The translations under genes and the position numbers were made by a program. A model generated the notes under the pieces. That model worked only from the letters and a program-made list of their open reading frames with translations, was not told the origin of the DNA and made no database searches. Of a stretch of DNA of 64,000 nucleotides, positions 59,661 through 64,000 are shown piece by piece. Within the stretch, counting starts at the first letter, position 1, and each line of letters opens with the position of its first letter. Origin of the DNA: Kofleriaceae bacterium (GTDB taxonomy: Bacteria; Myxococcota_A; Polyangia; Haliangiales; Haliangiaceae); assembly GCA_020633495.1 (NCBI GenBank), contig JACKDR010000001.1:124001-188000 (forward strand). Reading direction: 5' to 3'.

Positions 59661-60326
59661 ATGAAGATCCTCGGTTCCGTCCTCGTCTCCACCGCCCTCG
59701 CCACCACCGCCGCCCCCGCCCTCGCCGCGCCGGCGCGCCCGATCCACGCCACGACCCGTCGTCCGGTCGCCCGGACAGAGCTGATGCGGGTCGACGCCGC
59801 CGCCGTGCCGGCGTCGTGCCAGGTCTACCTGACCGGCCCCGGCATGCACCCGTCCGCGGGGATGGTCGGCGCGCAGCGGATCTCGCTGGCGATGTGCCAG
59901 GCCGGCGCGCTCGATCACCTGGCGCTGTCGATCGACGACGCCGACGACGTCGGCGACGCGATGAAGGAGGTGCAGGCCGCCGCCGCGCCGACGATCGCCG
60001 AGCTGCGCGACGTGATCGCGCACGGCACGCCGCGCGACGCGCTGATCGCCGCCGACCGGCTCGGCGACCTCGACCGCGACCTGGTGGTGCGGCTGCAGAG
60101 CGCCGTGCCCCTGACCGGCCCCGACCTCACCGCCGACGCCCGCGACCTGGCGCTGCACGCGCAGATCGCGACCGCGGCGCAGCCGCTCGACGCCGACGCC
60201 ACCCGCGCGTTCGCCGACGTCGCGCGGATCACGACGACGCACCCGCTGCTGCGCCTGGGTGACCCGGTGGTGCGCGACGCGATCAACGAGGCCGCGCACA
60301 CCCCGGCGACCACCGCCCGGCGCTGA
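59661..60326 (+). CDS. Small secreted protein of unknown function
   Basis: 221 residues. Cleavable signal peptide (VLVSTALATTAAPALAAPA), then a helical Asp/Ala-rich mature part with two Cys (SCQVYLTGPGMHP and AMCQAGALDHLAL), which may form a disulphide. I recognise no family. A strong AGGAGG lies 7 nt before the ATG. The gene runs toward the metalloprotease and is separated from it by a strong hairpin. Confidence 0.72.
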   Translation: MKILGSVLVSTALATTAAPALAAPARPIHATTRRPVARTELMRVDAAAVPASCQVYLTGPGMHPSAGMVGAQRISLAMCQAGALDHLALSIDDADDVGDAMKEVQAAAAPTIAELRDVIAHGTPRDALIAADRLGDLDRDLVVRLQSAVPLTGPDLTADARDLALHAQIATAAQPLDADATRAFADVARITTTHPLLRLGDPVVRDAINEAAHTPATTARR

Positions 60327-60368
60327 CCGCGCGGCGCCCTCCCCGCCGCGCCGTCTCCGGACGCGCGA

Positions 60369-60400
60369 AGGCCCGGCGCGCCGTTCGGCGTGCCGGGCCT
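60369..60400. terminator. Bidirectional hairpin terminator candidate
   Basis: AGGCCCGGCGCGCCG and CGGCGTGCCGGGCCT form a 15-bp stem with one G:T mismatch and a 2-nt loop. It is 43 bp after one stop and 26 bp before the stop of the convergent metalloprotease gene, so it could serve both. No T-tract is present. Confidence 0.6.
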
Positions 60401-60425
60401 CGTGGGTCGACGGTGAGCCGCGACG

Positions 60426-63395
60426 CTAGTCGTGGACCGCCCAGGTCGCGAGCGTCCCGGTGTCGCCGTACGCGTCGGTGTCGACGATGCACAGCGTCCA
60501 GGCGCCGGTGGCCGAGCCCGACAGGCCCGACACCGCGCGGCTGGTCAGGCTGAACGAGCCGGCGTTGCTCGGGAAGGTGCCGGTCGGGAAGGCCTCGACC
60601 GTGACGCCGCCGTGGCTCAGCGTGCCGCGGAGGATCGAGCGCCAGGCGTGGGTGCCGGCGAGGTCGAGCTTGACGTCGGCGGCGTTGCCGTCACCGGCCA
60701 CGTTCAGCGTCGTGCAGGCCTGGCCGTTGTCGACCAGGGCGAGGTTCGGCGACGCCGACCCGGACCAGCCGCCGGGTGGCGGCACCTGACAATCGCCGGA
60801 GATGGCCAGCGACCACGAGTTGAGCGTGCCGACGTCCTGCCCGGCGCGGTCGGAGACCTTGAGCTGCCAGACGCCCGCGGCGGCCTGGCCGTTGAACGCG
60901 CTGACCAGGCTGTTGGTCAGGATGATGTTGTCCGCCGAGCCGCCCGACCGGTTCGACACCGTGTACGAGGTGCCGCTCGGCGACACCAGCGTGACGACGA
61001 GATCGCCGCGCCAGGTGTGGGTGATGTCGAGCGACAGCTCCAGGGCGCCGACGTTGCCGGTGCCGCTGACCGTGATCCGCGAGGTGATGCCGGTCGAGTT
61101 GTTGTCGGGGATGCCGATCGGCGTGTCGGTCGAGGCGAAGACGCCGTCGAGGCAGCCCACCGAGTTCGACACCGAGATCATCCGGCTGGCGACCGCGCTG
61201 GCGGCGCCCAGGTTGTCGACCGCGGTGGCCTTGACCAGGTAGCCGGCGCCGTCGGCGACGGTCGCGCTGTTCCAGGTGGTGCTGTACGGCGCGGTGGTGT
61301 CGTCGACGGTGGTGCCGTCGGGCAGCTGGAACGTGACCTTGGCGACGGAGCCGTCGCTGTCGGCCGCGGTCGCGGTGACCGTCACCGAGCCGGTGACCGT
61401 GGCGCCGTCCGCCGGGGCGGTCAGCTGCACGGTGGGCGCCTGGTTGGTGGTGCCGCCGGTGGTCCAGTTGGCGTGGAAGCCGGTGCCGGTGACCGACGCG
61501 TCGCTGGCGAACTTGACGACCAGCTTGGTCGAGGTCGCCGCCGCCGGCGCCGTGGTGCCCGCGGTCTTGGACAGCTGGGTGCCGTTGGCGTCGCTGATCG
61601 TGACGAAGTCGTAGCCCGCCTCGGTGTTGAAGGCGTCGAAGGTCAGCGTCGCGGGCTGGCCGTTCGACGGCTGGATGCACCAGGTGTGGGTGTAGTTGTT
61701 GCCGTACGCGTTGGGGTAGTTCGGCGACTGGATCGAGCCGGACGCGCCGGTGAGGGTCTCGTCGCAGGTCGGGGTCGGGTCGGGCGGCGGCTGCGAGCTG
61801 CCGCAGGTGACGCCGACGTCGGCCCACGACTGGGTCAGCGCCGCGATCTCGGTGGCCGAGTAGCCCATCGCGCCGGCGGCGTCGACGACGCCCTGGCACG
61901 CCGCGGTCCAGCCGGTGCTGGTCGTCCAGTAGCTGGCGTTGGCCTCGTAGAAGGCGGCGCCGGCGCGCTTGACGCTGTCGGCGGTGGCGGCGCCGGTCGG
62001 GCTGCCGCTGCCGAGGCGCTTGGCCGACAGGCAGAACGCCTTGTTCATGACGCCGCTGGAGTAGTGGACGTCGAGGCCGTTGGTGTAGTTGGCGGCGTTG
62101 TCGATCGACGCGCCGTCGGCGGTCGGGTTGCACATGTAGCGCAGCGCGCCGCTGCCCTTGAAGATGTCGCGGCCGAGGTCGAAGTCGGCGGTGTTACCCT
62201 CGGTGTAGAACTCGACCATCGTGCCGGCGATGTCGGAGAACGACTCGTTGAGGCCGCCCGGGATGCCGGAGTAGTTGAGGTTGGAGTGGAACGAGGTGAA
62301 GCCGTGGTTGATCTCGTGGCCGACCACGTCCGGATCGCCGGACAGCGGGTAGAAGTACGAGGCGCCGTCGCCGTACGTCATCTGGGTGCCGTCCCAGAAC
62401 GCGTTCTCGTAGCTGTTGCTGTAGTGGACGCGGCTGACGATCTTGAAGCCGTTGTCGTCGATCGAGTTGTGGCCGACCCACTCCTGCATCATCCGCACGG
62501 TCTTCTCGGCGAAGCCGTGGGCGTCGTTGATCGCGGCGTCGCCGATGTTGGACAGCGAGCCGGTGACCGTGGTCCCCGTGCCCGAGGTCCCGTGGTTCAT
62601 GTTGGTGGTGCGGTACTGGGTCGTGTTCATCGCGTACGAGCTGCCGGACGCCTCGACGTCGAGCTCGTTGGTCCAGGTCCGCGACACCTTGGCGTTGCCG
62701 CCCGGGCCCGACGCCTGCGACAGCGTGTGGATGCCGTTGTAGCTGTCGAGGATGTCGCCGGTCTTGGCGTCGATGAAGTAGTTCCACAGGCCCGGGGTCA
62801 GGCCGCCCTGGAGCTCGGTGAAGAAGACCGCGTGCCAGGCCAGGCGCGCGTCGCGCCCTTCCATGGGGAAGATCACCAGCTCGGTCGACTCGCGATCGTA
62901 GGCGAGCACGGCCGAGGTGTCCTTGGCGCCGCTGGCGTAGGCCTGCTGGGCCACCGCCAGGGCGTCGGCCCCGCCCAGCGTGGGCGTGGTGTCGAAGCCG
63001 TCGAGGTTGGCGACCAGCGTGCCGTTGACCGCCTTGAAGGTGTCGTCGCTGGCGTGCAGGACCAGGTCGCCGCCCCACACCTTGACGCCGTCGTGCAGCT
63101 GCTCGAGGCGGACGTGGTTGAGGCCGTCGGCGCCGCGACCGGCGGCGCGCACGTGCCAGTCGTCCTCCGCCGACAACGTCAGCTCGGGCGTGTTGCGCAC
63201 GTAGTCGAGCGCCGCGGTGTCGAGCACGCCGACCAGCGGCGTCGACACCTTGTCCGTGAACCGGACAGTTTCGACCGTGGGGGGAGCCGACGAGGTGCCG
63301 TCTGGGGCGTCGTGGCCGAGGGCGCAGCCCGCCAGGGCCGCCATGGAAATGTACGGGACAGCCGCCGCAGCTGCCCTCAGGGTTCGCTTCACCAT
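60426..63395 (-). CDS. M4-family metalloprotease with CUB, Ig-like and two P domains
   Basis: 989 residues. Lipoprotein-type signal (MAALAGC, Cys24), FTP/PepSY propeptide (about 40-225), then the thermolysin-like catalytic domain: HEINH at 360-364, the third zinc ligand in GGLNESFSDIA (Glu384), and the active-site His in LDVHYSSGVMNKAF (443). After it come a CUB domain (544-645), an Ig-like domain (652-745) and two tandem P/homo B domains (755-868 and 880-989; HTWRGDLVVTLVSP and HAWRSILRGTLSHGG). The enzyme is probably exported and autoprocessed, and the C-terminal modules may bind substrate. AGGAGG lies 7 nt before the ATG. It is a fitting predatory or scavenging protease, by inference. Confidence 0.94.
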   Translation of the reverse strand: MVKRTLRAAAAAVPYISMAALAGCALGHDAPDGTSSAPPTVETVRFTDKVSTPLVGVLDTAALDYVRNTPELTLSAEDDWHVRAAGRGADGLNHVRLEQLHDGVKVWGGDLVLHASDDTFKAVNGTLVANLDGFDTTPTLGGADALAVAQQAYASGAKDTSAVLAYDRESTELVIFPMEGRDARLAWHAVFFTELQGGLTPGLWNYFIDAKTGDILDSYNGIHTLSQASGPGGNAKVSRTWTNELDVEASGSSYAMNTTQYRTTNMNHGTSGTGTTVTGSLSNIGDAAINDAHGFAEKTVRMMQEWVGHNSIDDNGFKIVSRVHYSNSYENAFWDGTQMTYGDGASYFYPLSGDPDVVGHEINHGFTSFHSNLNYSGIPGGLNESFSDIAGTMVEFYTEGNTADFDLGRDIFKGSGALRYMCNPTADGASIDNAANYTNGLDVHYSSGVMNKAFCLSAKRLGSGSPTGAATADSVKRAGAAFYEANASYWTTSTGWTAACQGVVDAAGAMGYSATEIAALTQSWADVGVTCGSSQPPPDPTPTCDETLTGASGSIQSPNYPNAYGNNYTHTWCIQPSNGQPATLTFDAFNTEAGYDFVTISDANGTQLSKTAGTTAPAAATSTKLVVKFASDASVTGTGFHANWTTGGTTNQAPTVQLTAPADGATVTGSVTVTATAADSDGSVAKVTFQLPDGTTVDDTTAPYSTTWNSATVADGAGYLVKATAVDNLGAASAVASRMISVSNSVGCLDGVFASTDTPIGIPDNNSTGITSRITVSGTGNVGALELSLDITHTWRGDLVVTLVSPSGTSYTVSNRSGGSADNIILTNSLVSAFNGQAAAGVWQLKVSDRAGQDVGTLNSWSLAISGDCQVPPPGGWSGSASPNLALVDNGQACTTLNVAGDGNAADVKLDLAGTHAWRSILRGTLSHGGVTVEAFPTGTFPSNAGSFSLTSRAVSGLSGSATGAWTLCIVDTDAYGDTGTLATWAVHD

Positions 63396-64000
63396 CCGAG
63401 ACCTCCTGGGAATGCGATCGCGCGCCGTCTCTCTCGTCGTCCTCGGTGCGCGCAGCATTCATCGGACATCTGGCCACCGAAGCCCAGCTTCTCCGACGAC
63501 GCGACTCCAACACGGACTTGCACCGACGTGCGGCGTCGTGTCGACGCCAGGCCCACACGCGCGGCGTGACGCGCGACGCCGCGCGCCGAGAAAAAGTGAG
63601 CGCGCACACCGTCGCGACGCGGTGCCGTGATGTGGTCGCCGTGGGGCGAGATCCCACGCGGTCGCACAGCGGCCGCCTGCGACGCGCACCCACATCGCGG
63701 CCGATGTATTCGGCCGCGGTCGCGGGCGCTTGCGGCGCCGCGCGAACCGACGTTGCGCGCGATCGCGGCGCCGCGCCGTGTAGCGTTGGTAGCGCGCCTC
63801 GCAATCGCGGTGACAGAACGCGCAGGTCAACGACCGAGGAGTCAGCGCGCGACGTCCGGACCGCGGACGAACCTGACAGGAGCTGGCATCCCGGGCCCGC
63901 GCGTCTGACAGGCGGCGAGATCGCCTGTCACCGCGCGCCCGTGCGATCCACGACTGACCGGCGAGCCGGCGGCCACGGCGGGCCACGACGCGGTCGATCG
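63396..64000. other. 605 bp without a supported gene
   Basis: The upstream part must contain the metalloprotease promoter; I could not assign it. Both strands carry long open frames caused by high GC. The minus-strand frame 63459-63986 contains a Cys cluster followed by an Arg-rich helix (LTCAFCHRDCEARYQRYTAR) and could be a small zinc-binding ORF or remnant, but the support is too weak to call it. No RNA gene or repeat was noticed. Confidence 0.4.

Noticed and set aside
63459..63986. Cys- and Arg-rich minus-strand frame as a gene
   Set aside because: Only one short segment looks protein-like; the start is a GTG near the window edge, and there is no homology I can name.

Overview
The window is very GC-rich (estimated by eye at a little over 70%). 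Its gene content points to a myxobacterium-like member of the Myxococcota, perhaps near Haliangium/Kofleria. Supporting signs are many secreted lipoproteins with Asp/Ala/Pro linkers such as repeated IDAMP units, Ser/Thr kinases fused to membrane or TPR modules, an FHA-containing sigma-54 activator, an AgmX/PglI-type protein, secreted hydrolases and many short lineage-specific lipoproteins. The taxonomic call is inference. No rRNA, tRNA, CRISPR array or prophage was recognised.

1-20.9 kb: mostly single genes. They are the end of a large ATPase/TPR regulator, a copper monooxygenase-like lipoprotein, a SelO-type pseudokinase, recQ, a GH9 glycosidase lipoprotein, a long RluA-type pseudouridine synthase, an HxlR regulator divergent from a molybdopterin oxidoreductase, a methyltransferase, a membrane Ser/Thr kinase built on a duplicated sensor module, an ABC-F ATPase and an Asp/Ala-repeat lipoprotein.

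20.9-32.1 kb: a dimethylglycine/sarcosine dehydrogenase-like gene, a repeat-filled gap (24-bp repeats, REP-like hairpins, a 9-bp minisatellite), then a complete nine-gene V/A-type ATPase operon on the minus strand (H-I-K-E-C-F-A-B-D) with mostly 4-nt stop/start overlaps.

32.3-43.3 kb: an SGNH hydrolase lipoprotein, two tandem NHL beta-propeller paralogues, a transposase remnant, and a tightly overlapping pyruvate:ferredoxin oxidoreductase operon (gamma, alpha, beta, then a flavoprotein fused to a PorD-like 2[4Fe-4S] domain). A sigma-54 activator (FHA-GAF-AAA-Fis) is transcribed divergently from it, and a good -24/-12 site precedes the operon.

43.4-64 kb: a Cys-rich lipoprotein, a kinase-TPR protein, a probable haem-binding lipoprotein followed by a haem-barrel outer-membrane protein, a large EF-hand-like membrane protein, a NADAR protein, an FG-GAP/lipoprotein/dihaem cytochrome cluster, an AgmX-type lipoprotein, a small zinc-ribbon protein behind another -24/-12 site, two small secreted proteins, and a 989-residue M4 metalloprotease with CUB, Ig-like and two P domains. 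The last 600 bases hold no gene I can support.

Two patterns cut across the window. Many unlinked genes carry a TANNNT hexamer 5-12 nt before the start codon and no Shine-Dalgarno, suggesting leaderless or very short-leader mRNAs. Several otherwise convincing genes are broken by frameshifts inside GC-rich runs, which look more like base-calling errors than decay.
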